Shown: positions 17,355 through 25,530 of the stretch, one piece after another | Layout of the letters: every line of letters begins with the position of its first letter | Numbering within the stretch: the first letter of the stretch is position 1 | DNA from: Microbacterium sp. LWO13-1.2 | Lineage (GTDB): Bacteria > Actinomycetota > Actinomycetes > Actinomycetales > Microbacteriaceae | DNA length: 64,000 nt | NCBI RefSeq assembly: GCF_038397725.1 | Contig: NZ_CP151634.1 | Location: 2,914,001 to 2,978,000, forward strand | Direction of reading: 5' to 3' | Position numbers and translations under genes: made by a program | The notes under the pieces: generated by a model | Told to the model about the DNA's origin: nothing | Databases searched by the model: none | Seen by the model: only the letters and a program-made list of their open reading frames with translations

Positions 17355-18827
17355 TCATGCCTCCGTGTGGGATGCTTCGGCGAAGGCGATGATCGATCGG
17401 ACCATCGCCCCGGTGGGGCCCTTCTCAGTGAAACCGTACGGCGCGCCGTTGTGCTCGCTGGAGCCGGCGATGTCGAGATGCACCCAGGGGATGCGGGGTG
17501 CGTCATCCTCGGTCGATGTGCGTCCGACGAACCGGCGCAGGAACAGACCGGCGTACGAGGCTCCGCCCATGCGATCGCTCATGTTGACGTTCTGCAGGTC
17601 GGCGATCGGGGAATCCATCGCCTCCTCCATGTGCGCGGGCAGCGGCATGTGCCAGGCCGGCTCGTCCGCGGCGTCGGCCGCGGCGAGGAACCGGGCGACG
17701 GTCTCGTCGTCCCCGAAGACTCCGGTGAGGCGGTGTCCGAGCGCGGCGACGATGGCACCGGTGAGGGTTGCGACGTCGATGATGACGTCGGGGTTCTCAC
17801 GGCTGGCGGCCACGAGCGCGTCGGCGAGGACCAGTCGGCCCTCGGCATCCGTGTTCAGCACCTCGACGGTCGTGCCGTCGAGGATCCGCACCACGTCGCC
17901 GGGGCGGAGGGCCCCGCCCGACGGCATGTTGTCGGTGATGCCCAGCCACGCGGTCACCCGCACCGGAAGCTGCAGGGTGGCGATCGCGCGCAGCGCGGCG
18001 AGACTGGTCGCGGCACCCGCCATGTCGAATTTCATGCCGACCATCGAGGCGGCGGGCTTCAGAGACAGGCCGCCGGTGTCGAAGGTGATGCCCTTGCCGA
18101 CGAGCGCGATGTGCTGAACGGCGTCGGCGGGGGAGTAGTCGAGTCGGACCAGGCGCGGCGGGCGCTCCGAGCCCTGAGCGACGCCGAGGATGCCACCGAA
18201 GCCCTGCTTCGCGAGCGCCTTCTCGTCGAGGATCTCGACGGTCACGTCGAGATCAGCCACGCTGTCTGCGGCGCTCTGCGCCAACTGGGCCGGGCTCTGC
18301 CACTCGGCGGGGACGAAGACCAGATCCTTCACCAGCGACACAGCGTCGCCCACCGCGTTGGCGCGAGCGGTGGCCGCGTCGTCGAGATCGGCGTGCAGGA
18401 TGACCGCTGTGGCCCGCGGCTTGCCCTTCTCGGCCTTGTAGTTCTCGAAGCGGTAGCCGCCGAGGACCGCGCCCTCAGCGGCGGCGCCCGCGAACTCATC
18501 CACACCGGGCGCAAGCGCCACGGAGACGGTCTCGAACCCGGTCAGAGTGCGAAGCGCTGCTCCGACGGCGTTCCGCACCGCAGCGGCGTTCGGCGTCTTG
18601 CCGGCGCCGACGACCGCGAACGGGAGAGCGGTCACCTCCGGGGCGTACACGCGTGCGAACGCGGATGCAGCGCCGGTGAAGCCGATGCCGTTCAAGGCCT
18701 CAGCGAGACCGCTGAACGCGCCGATCGACTCTGTCGAATCGGAGAGATCGGGAACGACGAGCACTGCGGCATCTGCGGTGCTTCCGGGAAACGGGTCAGT
18801 CGTGTGCGACAGCACGGGAAGCGTCAT
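17355..18827 (-). CDS. pepA: Leucyl aminopeptidase (M17 family)
   Basis: This 490-residue cytosolic aminopeptidase removes N-terminal residues from peptides using two metal ions. The C-terminal M17 catalytic domain shows GKGITFDTGGLSLKP with the metal-binding Lys and Asp, KFDMAGAA, and the family signature NTDAEGRLVLADAL. The N-terminal domain is less conserved, as usual. TAGGAT (18834-18839, minus strand) ends 6 bases before the ATG, so the mRNA may be leaderless, although GGAGG is present in the same interval. It heads the pepA-lpdA-sucB run. Confidence 0.94.
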   Translation of the reverse strand: MTLPVLSHTTDPFPGSTADAAVLVVPDLSDSTESIGAFSGLAEALNGIGFTGAASAFARVYAPEVTALPFAVVGAGKTPNAAAVRNAVGAALRTLTGFETVSVALAPGVDEFAGAAAEGAVLGGYRFENYKAEKGKPRATAVILHADLDDAATARANAVGDAVSLVKDLVFVPAEWQSPAQLAQSAADSVADLDVTVEILDEKALAKQGFGGILGVAQGSERPPRLVRLDYSPADAVQHIALVGKGITFDTGGLSLKPAASMVGMKFDMAGAATSLAALRAIATLQLPVRVTAWLGITDNMPSGGALRPGDVVRILDGTTVEVLNTDAEGRLVLADALVAASRENPDVIIDVATLTGAIVAALGHRLTGVFGDDETVARFLAAADAADEPAWHMPLPAHMEEAMDSPIADLQNVNMSDRMGGASYAGLFLRRFVGRTSTEDDAPRIPWVHLDIAGSSEHNGAPYGFTEKGPTGAMVRSIIAFAEASHTEA

Positions 18828-18833
18828 GCCTCC

Positions 18834-18839
18834 ATCCTA
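18834..18839 (-). promoter_or_regulatory. -10 element of pepA (possibly leaderless)
   Basis: TAGGAT on the minus strand ends 6 bases before the pepA ATG. Confidence 0.45.
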
Positions 18840-18930
18840 GGTATTCGCGCACCCGTCGGCGCGCGAGCGGCACGAGCTGCGTGTTCGCTCTCAGCATGAC
18901 CCGGCCAACCCCCGGATGGATGGTGCCTCG

Positions 18931-18936
18931 TAGCAT
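18931..18936 (+). promoter_or_regulatory. -10 element of the PAC2 gene (leaderless)
   Basis: TAGCAT ends 6 bases before the ATG at 18943. Confidence 0.45.
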
Positions 18937-18942
18937 GGTCAT

Positions 18943-19884
18943 ATGCCGTTTTCCGGAGACCTCTACGAACGTGTCGCCAACGCACCGACTGTGCCGCGCG
19001 GACTCCCGCTGGTGATGCTCCTGACCGGCTTCACAGATGCCGGGAGCGCTGTTTCCGGCCTGATCGACCACCTTCGCGAGACGACTTCACCGCAGCCGAT
19101 CGTCGTGTTCGACAACGACGTACTGCTCGATTACCGCGCCCGGCGTCCGGTGATCGTCTTCGAGCAGGATCACCTCACAGAGTTCCGTCCGGCGCGGCTC
19201 GAGCTCTCCCTCGCCACGGACGCGCTCGGACAGCCGTTCCTTCTGCTGGCCGGTTACGAGCCGGACTTCGCCTGGAATGCGTTCGCGCAGACGATCCTCC
19301 AATTGGCCGCAGACCTCGAGGTGTCCGGGCTCAACTGGGTGCACTCGATCGCGATGCCGGTGCCGCATACCCGTCCGATCGGGACCACAGTCAGCGGCAA
19401 CCGTCGCGAGCTGACCGTCGCGCATTCGGTCTGGCGTCCGCGCACTCAGGTTCCTGCGACAGCGGGCCACCTGCTGGAGTTCCGCTTCGCCGAGCGCGGC
19501 GACCGGGCCGTCGGTTTCGTGCTGCTGGTGCCGCATTACCTCGCCGAGACCGAGAACCCGGATGCGGTGATCACGGCGGCCGAACGCCTGATGGCCGCGA
19601 CCGGGCTCGTGCTGGTGATGGATGACGTGCAGGAGCGGCGAGACGACTACCTGGCGCGCGTCGACGAGCAGGTCCTCGGCAACGAGGAACTGCAGCAGAT
19701 GGTGCACACCCTCGAACGGCGCTACGACGCATACATGGCCGGTCGGAACCCCGACGACGACTCATATGACGATGGTGGCTTCAGCGAGCGCGATCTCCCG
19801 AGCGCGGACGAACTCGCCGCTGAACTCGAGCGCTACCTCGCGTCACGGCCCTCCAGTGATGACGAGAAACCGGGCCGGGGCTGA
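18943..19884 (+). CDS. PAC2 family protein
   Basis: This 313-residue protein belongs to the PAC2 family, related to proteasome assembly chaperone 2 of eukaryotes. It has the family layout: an N-terminal strand-rich region with LLTGFTDAGSAVSGL, a FDNDVLLDYRARRP segment, and an ERRYDAYM helix before an acidic C-terminal tail. Actinobacterial members often lie near proteasome or SigA genes, and no biochemical function is established for this type. It is divergent from pepA and lies upstream of sigA. Confidence 0.85.
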   Translation: MPFSGDLYERVANAPTVPRGLPLVMLLTGFTDAGSAVSGLIDHLRETTSPQPIVVFDNDVLLDYRARRPVIVFEQDHLTEFRPARLELSLATDALGQPFLLLAGYEPDFAWNAFAQTILQLAADLEVSGLNWVHSIAMPVPHTRPIGTTVSGNRRELTVAHSVWRPRTQVPATAGHLLEFRFAERGDRAVGFVLLVPHYLAETENPDAVITAAERLMAATGLVLVMDDVQERRDDYLARVDEQVLGNEELQQMVHTLERRYDAYMAGRNPDDDSYDDGGFSERDLPSADELAAELERYLASRPSSDDEKPGRG

Positions 19885-19983
19885 CCCGATCTCGACGAAC
19901 TTCGACGGAATGCGCTCGCTCGGTCTCCCGTGTGCGATACTAGGACTCTGACCCGTTGTCAATCGTTCTTTCCGGAGAACGGA

Positions 19984-20036
19984 CTTGACAAGGGTCTTAC
20001 TAGTGTCCGAAATGTCCCGGGGCGTATCTGTGGCCC
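19984..20036 (+). promoter_or_regulatory. Possible promoter and leader hairpin of sigA
   Basis: TTGACA (19984-19989) is a perfect -35 hexamer, but the hexamer 17 bases later (CGAAAT) is a weak -10. An inverted repeat GGGGC / GCCCC follows shortly before the ribosome site at about 20042. Another -10-like GATACT lies at 19936-19941. Which element is used cannot be told from sequence. Confidence 0.3.
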
Positions 20037-20051
20037 CGTGAAAGGCGAAAC

Positions 20052-21320
20052 GTGACTCCTGCCACGACCAACAGTTCCCGGACGAAGAAGACCGCTGACG
20101 AGCCCGCGCTCGACGCGCAGCCCGAGGTTGCAGCGGAGAAGGCTCCGGCGGCGAAGGCTGCTGCCGAGAAGCCCGTCGCCCAGACCGCCGCGAAGCGCGC
20201 GGCGGCGAAGCGAGCGCCCGTCAAGAAGAAGAAGGCCGACGACATCGTCGAAGACGATGAGGTTCCCCCTGCTGCAGCCACCGACGTCGATGATGACGAC
20301 GAGGACAGCAAGCCGAAGTTCACCGAGCCGCTGCCCACGGGCGCGATCGTCATCTCGTCGAACGACGATGAAGACGTCCCGGTCTACTCGACGCAGATCA
20401 CCGGGGCCACTGCCGACCCCGTCAAGGACTACCTGAAGCAGATCGGTAAGGTCGCACTGCTGAACGCGGCCGAAGAGGTCGAGCTCGCGATGCGCATCGA
20501 GGCGGGTCTCTTCGCCGAGGAGAAGCTGTCGACGATGTCCGGCGCAGAACGGACCGGCCAGCTCGGACTCGACCTCCAGTGGGTCGCCCGCGACGGCCAG
20601 CGCGCGAAGAGCCACCTGCTGGGTGCCAACCTGCGCCTCGTGGTCTCGCTCGCGAAGCGTTACACCGGTCGCGGCATGCAGTTCCTCGACCTCATCCAGG
20701 AGGGCAACCTGGGCCTGATCCGTGCTGTCGAGAAGTTCGACTACACCAAGGGCTTCAAGTTCTCCACGTACGCCACCTGGTGGATCCGTCAGGCGATCAC
20801 CCGGGCCATGGCCGACCAGGCCCGCACCATCCGCATTCCTGTGCACATGGTCGAGGTCATCAACAAGCTGGCGCGTGTGCAGCGTCAGATGCTGCAGGAC
20901 CTCGGTCGCGAACCCACTCCGGAAGAGCTCAGCCGCGAGCTGGACATGACGCCGGAGAAGGTCGTCGAGGTGCAGAAGTACGGCCGCGAGCCGATCTCGC
21001 TGCACACCCCGCTCGGCGAGGACGGCGACAGCGAGTTCGGTGACCTCATCGAGGACACCGAAGCCGTGGTTCCGGCTGACGCCGTGGGCTTCACGATGCT
21101 GCAGCGTCAGCTCGAGCAGCTGCTGGATTCCCTCTCCGAGCGCGAGGCCGGCGTGATCCGCATGCGCTTCGGACTGGGCGACGGTCAGCCCAAGACGCTC
21201 GACCAGATCGGCGACACGTTCGGTGTGACGCGTGAGCGCATCCGCCAGATCGAGTCCAAGACCATGGCGAAGCTGCGTCACCCGAGCCGCTCGCAGTCGC
21301 TCCGGGACTACCTCGAATGA
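20052..21320 (+). CDS. sigA: Primary RNA polymerase sigma factor SigA/RpoD
   Basis: This is the housekeeping sigma factor, 422 residues, started at a GTG with GAAAGG upstream. The first ~115 residues are Lys/Ala- and acid-rich and poorly conserved, as in other actinobacteria. Region 1.2 follows with [16 protein letters not shown], then region 2 with [19 protein letters not shown] and the -10-recognition segment [16 protein letters not shown], region 3, and region 4.2 with the helix-turn-helix [13 protein letters not shown]. Its last four bases overlap the start of a MurT-like gene (ATGA), so expression of the following four genes is tied to that of sigA. Confidence 0.97.
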   Translation: MTPATTNSSRTKKTADEPALDAQPEVAAEKAPAAKAAAEKPVAQTAAKRAAAKRAPVKKKKADDIVEDDEVPPAAATDVDDDDEDSKPKFTEPLPTGAIVISSNDDEDVPVYSTQITGATADPVKDYLKQIGKVALLNAAEEVELAMRIEAGLFAEEKLSTMSGAERTGQLGLDLQWVARDGQRAKSHLLGANLRLVVSLAKRYTGRGMQFLDLIQEGNLGLIRAVEKFDYTKGFKFSTYATWWIRQAITRAMADQARTIRIPVHMVEVINKLARVQRQMLQDLGREPTPEELSRELDMTPEKVVEVQKYGREPISLHTPLGEDGDSEFGDLIEDTEAVVPADAVGFTMLQRQLEQLLDSLSEREAGVIRMRFGLGDGQPKTLDQIGDTFGVTRERIRQIESKTMAKLRHPSRSQSLRDYLE

Positions 21321-22636
21321 TGACGGGCGCACCTCAGGCGCGCTCCGCAGGCATCCGCTACGTCTTCCCGGTTCTGGCTGGGAAGCTGGCTCGATTCGCG
21401 ACGCGTCTGCGGGGCGGCGGTTCGGCGTTTCCCGGGTACCTGACGAACAAGCTCTCTCCGTCACTGCTGCCCACTCTGGCTGATCAGTTCCGGTACGGGG
21501 TCGTGTTCGTGCTGGGCTCGAACGGCAAGACGACGACGACGCACATGATCAGTGAGGTGCTGCGCGCACACGGGCTGACCGTGTTCACGAACCCCACCGG
21601 GGCGAACCTGCCTCAGGGGGTCACGAGCGCGCTGCTGGCCGACGCGACGCTCACCGGTCGCATCCGCGCCGATGTCGCAGTGCTCGAGGTCGACGAGGGC
21701 TACGCCGCCGATCTCGCGGATCAGCTGTCGCCCGCGGTGATCCTGTCGTTGAACGTGCAGGTGGACCAGCTGTACCGGTTCTACGAGACCGAGCGCGTCG
21801 CCGACATGATGCTCGACGCCTCGACTCGCGCCTCGGGGCATGTCGTCGTCAACCGCGACGATCCCTATCTGAGCAAGATCGACACTGACGCGATGCGCGG
21901 CGAGGTCTCGTTCTTCGGCGTCTCGCCGGAACTCGTCGCCGCATCCGCGCACGGTCTCGCCAACGCGGCGGACACCCGCAGCGGCAACACGGGCACGCGT
22001 GCCCGCGACGCGTACTCCGAGGTGCTCAGAGCGCAGGGACGCGAGATCGCGGTGCGCGTCGGCGACGTGGAGGCGGAGATCACGCTTCCGGCCCGCGGCC
22101 TGCACTACGCCGCCGACGCCGCAGCCGCGCTCACGGTCGCAGCCCGTGTGCTCGGCACTGACTTCTCCGCCGCAAAGGCAGCGACCGGATTCGCCAGGAT
22201 GGCTCCGGCCTATGGCCGTGGCGAAGTCATTCCGCTGCGCCGGGATCCGGCGGGCGAACAGGTCGAATTCGTGATGTTCAAGAACGCGCCGAGCCTGCAG
22301 ATGAATCTCGACGCACTGGACGGAGCGCCCGAGCGCGCGCTCATGGCGATCGACGAGGGAACTCCTGACGTCTCCTGGCTCTACGATGTCGATTTCGATG
22401 CGCTCCCGCGGGTGGATGTCGTCACCGGCGAGAAGGCCAGTCAACTCGCGTTGAGCCTCGAGCACGCCGGCGTCGAGATCGGCGTCGTCGAACCGGACAT
22501 GGAGAAGGCTGTCGCGCTGATGCGCGCGCTGGACCCGGCGGCGTCCGGACGTCAGACCTGGTTCGTCAACTACGAGCTGATGATGATCGGCCGCAAGCTG
22601 CTCGGTCACGGAGACCAGGAGGTTGCACGCCGATGA
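21317..22636 (+). CDS. murT: MurT-like Mur ligase family protein lacking the zinc ribbon
   Basis: Canonical MurT with GatD amidates the alpha-carboxyl of D-Glu in lipid II. This 439-residue homologue keeps the Mur-ligase ATP loop [11 protein letters not shown] (residues 66-76), [20 protein letters not shown], and the NRDDPYL motif, plus the C-terminal DUF1727 region. It contains no cysteine at all, so the four-cysteine zinc ribbon of characterised MurT proteins is missing; that region is replaced by an Ala/Arg-rich stretch near residues 200-235. It overlaps sigA and the GatD-like gene by 4 bases each. ATP-dependent activation of D-Glu is plausible, but ordinary amidation is doubtful because the partner lacks glutaminase residues. 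The symbol reflects homology only. Confidence 0.82.
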   Translation: MMTGAPQARSAGIRYVFPVLAGKLARFATRLRGGGSAFPGYLTNKLSPSLLPTLADQFRYGVVFVLGSNGKTTTTHMISEVLRAHGLTVFTNPTGANLPQGVTSALLADATLTGRIRADVAVLEVDEGYAADLADQLSPAVILSLNVQVDQLYRFYETERVADMMLDASTRASGHVVVNRDDPYLSKIDTDAMRGEVSFFGVSPELVAASAHGLANAADTRSGNTGTRARDAYSEVLRAQGREIAVRVGDVEAEITLPARGLHYAADAAAALTVAARVLGTDFSAAKAATGFARMAPAYGRGEVIPLRRDPAGEQVEFVMFKNAPSLQMNLDALDGAPERALMAIDEGTPDVSWLYDVDFDALPRVDVVTGEKASQLALSLEHAGVEIGVVEPDMEKAVALMRALDPAASGRQTWFVNYELMMIGRKLLGHGDQEVARR

Positions 22637-23391
22637 GCGAGTCAGTGCGAATCGTCCAGCTGTATCCGGTGGAGCTCGGCATCACCGGAGATCGCGGGAA
22701 CGTGCGCGCCCTGCAGGTGCGCCTGGAGCGCGGCGGCGTCGCCACGGACGTGCAGACGGTGGGCATCGGAGAGGCGATTCCTGCCGACACCGACGTCCTG
22801 GTTCTCGGAAACGGTCCGCTGTCGGCGATGCGCGGCGTGATCGACGACCTGCGCGGTCGTGCCGCAGAGCTGGAGACCTTCGTCGATGGCGGCGGTACGC
22901 TGCTCGCCGTCGGCGGCTCGGCCGAACTTCTGAGCGAGGGTGTGGAACCGCTCGAGGGCGCGCCCCTCACGGGACTCGGCATCTTCCCCTTCCGCGTCGT
23001 GCGCACGCGCGAGCGCAAGGTGGGATACATCATCGTCGATACGCCGGACGGCCGGGTCATCGGGTTCGAGGATCACGCGTCCCAGTGGTCGCTGGACAAC
23101 GGCGCACTCCCGTACGGAACGGTGGCCGCCGGCCGCGGCAGCTTCGAGCATGCCGGTTCGCGCGGCGAGATCGTCCGTCGTGGCCAGGCCTTCGCGACCA
23201 ACGTGCAGGGTCCGGTGCTGCCGTTGAATCCACGCTGGACCGATGCGATGCTCACCGCCGTGACGAACCGTCGCGGCATCGATTGGGCTCCTGGCACGGC
23301 GCATGCGCCGCTGGACGAGCACGCGGACGGCGCCCGCGCCGCGATCGAGCGGCTCGTGCACGGCAAGGACATCAGCTCGATCGGACTCTGA
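22633..23391 (+). CDS. gatD: GatD-like glutamine amidotransferase homologue without catalytic Cys/His
   Basis: GatD normally supplies ammonia from glutamine to MurT using a Cys-His pair. This 252-residue homologue has the fold pattern (VLVLGNGPLSAMRG, LLAVGGSAELL, GFEDHASQW, QGPVLPLNP), but the nucleophile position in the AICGGYQLL-like motif is Val93, and the TYLHGP histidine is Gln192. The protein has no cysteine at all. The GNN loop is also changed. It should therefore be inactive as a glutaminase and may be structural, or accept another amine. It is coupled to murT by ATGA and to the next gene by a one-base gap. The symbol is by homology only. Confidence 0.82.
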   Translation: MSESVRIVQLYPVELGITGDRGNVRALQVRLERGGVATDVQTVGIGEAIPADTDVLVLGNGPLSAMRGVIDDLRGRAAELETFVDGGGTLLAVGGSAELLSEGVEPLEGAPLTGLGIFPFRVVRTRERKVGYIIVDTPDGRVIGFEDHASQWSLDNGALPYGTVAAGRGSFEHAGSRGEIVRRGQAFATNVQGPVLPLNPRWTDAMLTAVTNRRGIDWAPGTAHAPLDEHADGARAAIERLVHGKDISSIGL

Positions 23392-23392
23392 G

Positions 23393-24091
23393 GTGACGGG
23401 CAGCAGTGCGCTTCCGCGGGCGGTGATCTCACGCTCCGCTCTCACCGCTGCAGCCGCGGCGGCCGTTGCCGCCGGCGGGAGCATCGCGGATCTCCGGCGT
23501 GACGCCTGGGGCCACGGGATCCTGTCGGTCGCACACGTCGCCCTGGCGGCGGGCGCAGAGGCCGTTCTCGTCGACTCGTCGGACGAGGTGGACGCTCTCG
23601 GAGCCGAGGGGATCACGGCGACCGCGGATGCGGAGGCAGACATCGACTCGCGCATCCTGTACGGCCTGCCGGATGCGGACGGGCAGCTGAGCACGGCTCC
23701 GGTGCTGCGTCTGGTCGGACGGGTGCTCTCCACCAAGCGCCTCCTCGCGGGTGAGGCCGTCTCCTACGGGTACACGCACCGCGCCACGACCGACACGACC
23801 GTCGCACTGGTCTCGGGCGGGTACGCGCAGGGGATCGTGCGCGCGCTGGGCAATCAGGTCCATGTCGCGGTCGATGGGGAGCAGCGGCCGATCGTCGGGC
23901 GGGTCGCAATGGATGTCTGCGTCGTCGACCTCGGGGGCCGCGATGTGCCGGTCGGCGCCGAGGTGACCTACTTCGGCGGATCCGGATCCGCCGCGCCTGC
24001 CCTGGCCCGATGGGCCGCAGTGACCGGGTTCACCGTCGCTGAGCTCGTGGCCGTGACGGGGATGCACGCCGAGCGGGAGTGGGAAGCATGA
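23393..24091 (+). CDS. Alanine racemase-like protein, truncated barrel with intact C-terminal domain
   Basis: This 232-residue protein starts at GTG 23393. Its C-terminal half matches the alanine racemase C-terminal domain: VSYGYTHRA, SGGYAQG with Tyr144 (the second catalytic base position), and IVGRVAMDVCVVDL. The N-terminal PLP barrel is reduced to the first strands plus the last one; roughly 140 residues are missing, and the PLP lysine of the KxDAYGHG motif is Arg35 in RRDAWGHG. Alone it cannot hold PLP in the usual way. The next gene has the opposite defects, so I infer a heterodimer. It overlaps that gene by ATGA. Confidence 0.82.
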   Translation: MTGSSALPRAVISRSALTAAAAAAVAAGGSIADLRRDAWGHGILSVAHVALAAGAEAVLVDSSDEVDALGAEGITATADAEADIDSRILYGLPDADGQLSTAPVLRLVGRVLSTKRLLAGEAVSYGYTHRATTDTTVALVSGGYAQGIVRALGNQVHVAVDGEQRPIVGRVAMDVCVVDLGGRDVPVGAEVTYFGGSGSAAPALARWAAVTGFTVAELVAVTGMHAEREWEA

Positions 24092-25125
24092 TTCGACCGA
24101 CCCTGCAGATCTCGCGTGACCAGTTCCGTACGAACATCGCGGCAGTGGAACGGCGGATCGCCCCCTCCGCGCTGATGCTCGTCATGAAGGACGACGCCTA
24201 TGGCCACGGTCTGGGCTGGGCAGTGGAGGAAGCCGCCGACGCAGGCGTGACCTGGTTCGGCGGCTACGACATCCGCACGGCGCTGCGTATCCGCCGGCTG
24301 TTGGTCGGCTCGCAACGGGTTCTGGCGTGGGCGACGTCCACCGACGAGGAGATCGCCGAAGCGCTTCTGCACGATATCGACCTCGGCATCGGCACGTCCG
24401 AGTACCTTCGCCGAGTGATCGCCCAGGCGCAATCGCTGGGTCGACGGGCGCACGTGCATCTGAAGATCGACACCGGGCTGCGCCGCAACGGCGTGCTCCC
24501 CACGGAGTGGGACGGCTTCGTCGCCGAAGCCCGCGCGGCGGAGGGCGCCGGCACGCTGGAGGTCGTCGGCGTGTGGAGCCATCTCGCCGAGGCGAGTGAC
24601 CCGGAGGACGATGAGGCGCAGCAGGTGTTCCTCGCCGCGGTCGACGCGGTTCGTCGCGCCGGGAGTTCACCGGAGCTGTTGCATCTGACGGCGTCAGCCG
24701 CGTCGTGGTGGCGGCCGGAGCTGCGCGGCTCACTGTCTCGGGTCGGCGCGTTCTGCTATGGCATCCGATCTGCAGACGGCCCGGAGCTCGACGGCATCCG
24801 TCCGATCGCCACCCTGAGCGTGCCGGTGGTTCACGTCGACGACGGCGACGCCGTGATCGCGATCGGCAGTTTCGACGGCCTGCCCTCAACGCTCGCCGGC
24901 ATCGAGGTCGGAACCCCTGCCGGTCTCCGGCTTCTGCGCGAAGTCGATGCGACGACGTCCATCGTCGCGGGGTGGCCGGGAATGCAGCCGGGTGATCAGG
25001 TCCGAGTGTTGGGACCGGGGGACCAGGGGGAGCAGAGTGCGACGACGCTCGCCGAGCGCATCGGCACGGTCGGCGAGGAGATCCTCACCCGACTCACGCC
25101 GCGCGTACGGCGAACGATCGTCTGA
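24088..25125 (+). CDS. Alanine racemase-like protein, intact PLP barrel with degenerate C-terminal domain
   Basis: This 345-residue fold-type III PLP protein keeps the barrel residues: Lys34 in MKDDAYGHG, the HLKIDTGLRRNG segment, WSHLAEASD, and RVGAFCYGI. In the C-terminal domain the motif normally GYADG reads GSFDG, so Ser261 stands where the catalytic Tyr belongs, and the CMD loop is missing. In alanine racemase dimers the Lys and the Tyr come from different subunits, so this protein and the preceding one together supply one complete site. The substrate is unknown; alanine, ornithine, lysine or diaminobutyrate are candidates. ATG 24088 overlaps the previous stop. Confidence 0.85.
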   Translation: MIRPTLQISRDQFRTNIAAVERRIAPSALMLVMKDDAYGHGLGWAVEEAADAGVTWFGGYDIRTALRIRRLLVGSQRVLAWATSTDEEIAEALLHDIDLGIGTSEYLRRVIAQAQSLGRRAHVHLKIDTGLRRNGVLPTEWDGFVAEARAAEGAGTLEVVGVWSHLAEASDPEDDEAQQVFLAAVDAVRRAGSSPELLHLTASAASWWRPELRGSLSRVGAFCYGIRSADGPELDGIRPIATLSVPVVHVDDGDAVIAIGSFDGLPSTLAGIEVGTPAGLRLLREVDATTSIVAGWPGMQPGDQVRVLGPGDQGEQSATTLAERIGTVGEEILTRLTPRVRRTIV

Positions 25126-25129
25126 GCGG

Positions 25130-25348
25130 TCAGACCGCGTCGATCAGGCGAGCGGTCTCGTCGTGCCAGCTGGTCGCGATGCTGCGCAGCTTCTCTTCGT
25201 ACTTGCGGCCGTGGTGGGCGCAGAAGAGCAGTTCGGAACCGTTGACCTCGGCAGCGATGTAGGCCTGAGCGCCGCATGAATCGCATCGATCCATCGCGGT
25301 CAGTCGGAACTCGATAACGGAGGCCTCACGTTCGGTCGTAGCGTTCAT
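25130..25348 (-). CDS. DUF7455-type small zinc-ribbon protein
   Basis: This 72-residue protein has CDSCGAQAY followed by LLFCAHHGRKYE, giving two cysteines and then a CxHH pair, a probable small metal-binding site. It matches a short actinobacterial family usually found near the primary sigma factor gene; function unknown. GGAGGCACC precedes the ATG. It converges on the racemase-like gene with a 4-base gap. Confidence 0.85.
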   Translation of the reverse strand: MNATTEREASVIEFRLTAMDRCDSCGAQAYIAAEVNGSELLFCAHHGRKYEEKLRSIATSWHDETARLIDAV

Positions 25349-25516
25349 CTCGGTGCCTCCTCGGGTGTCAGGCTCATTGCTTGAGTGTGCTCAATACAAC
25401 CACGCCACAGCTGTATGCATGCCCGGATCACGGCGTGTTTCGCTCAGCGCGTACGGCGATGGGCTCGGCCGCATCACGATGGGGAGTGTCTGCGGGGCTG
25501 CGGGGCGCCCCGGGAA

Positions 25517-25522
25517 TAGAAT
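25517..25522 (+). promoter_or_regulatory. -10 element of parE (possibly leaderless)
   Basis: TAGAAT ends 8 bases before the GTG chosen as the parE start. Confidence 0.4.
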
Positions 25523-25530
25523 TGTCGATT

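Noticed and set aside
25381..25530. Upstream extension of parE
   Set aside because: The extra 50 residues have no ParE similarity, and a good -10 element lies inside the extension just before GTG 25531.
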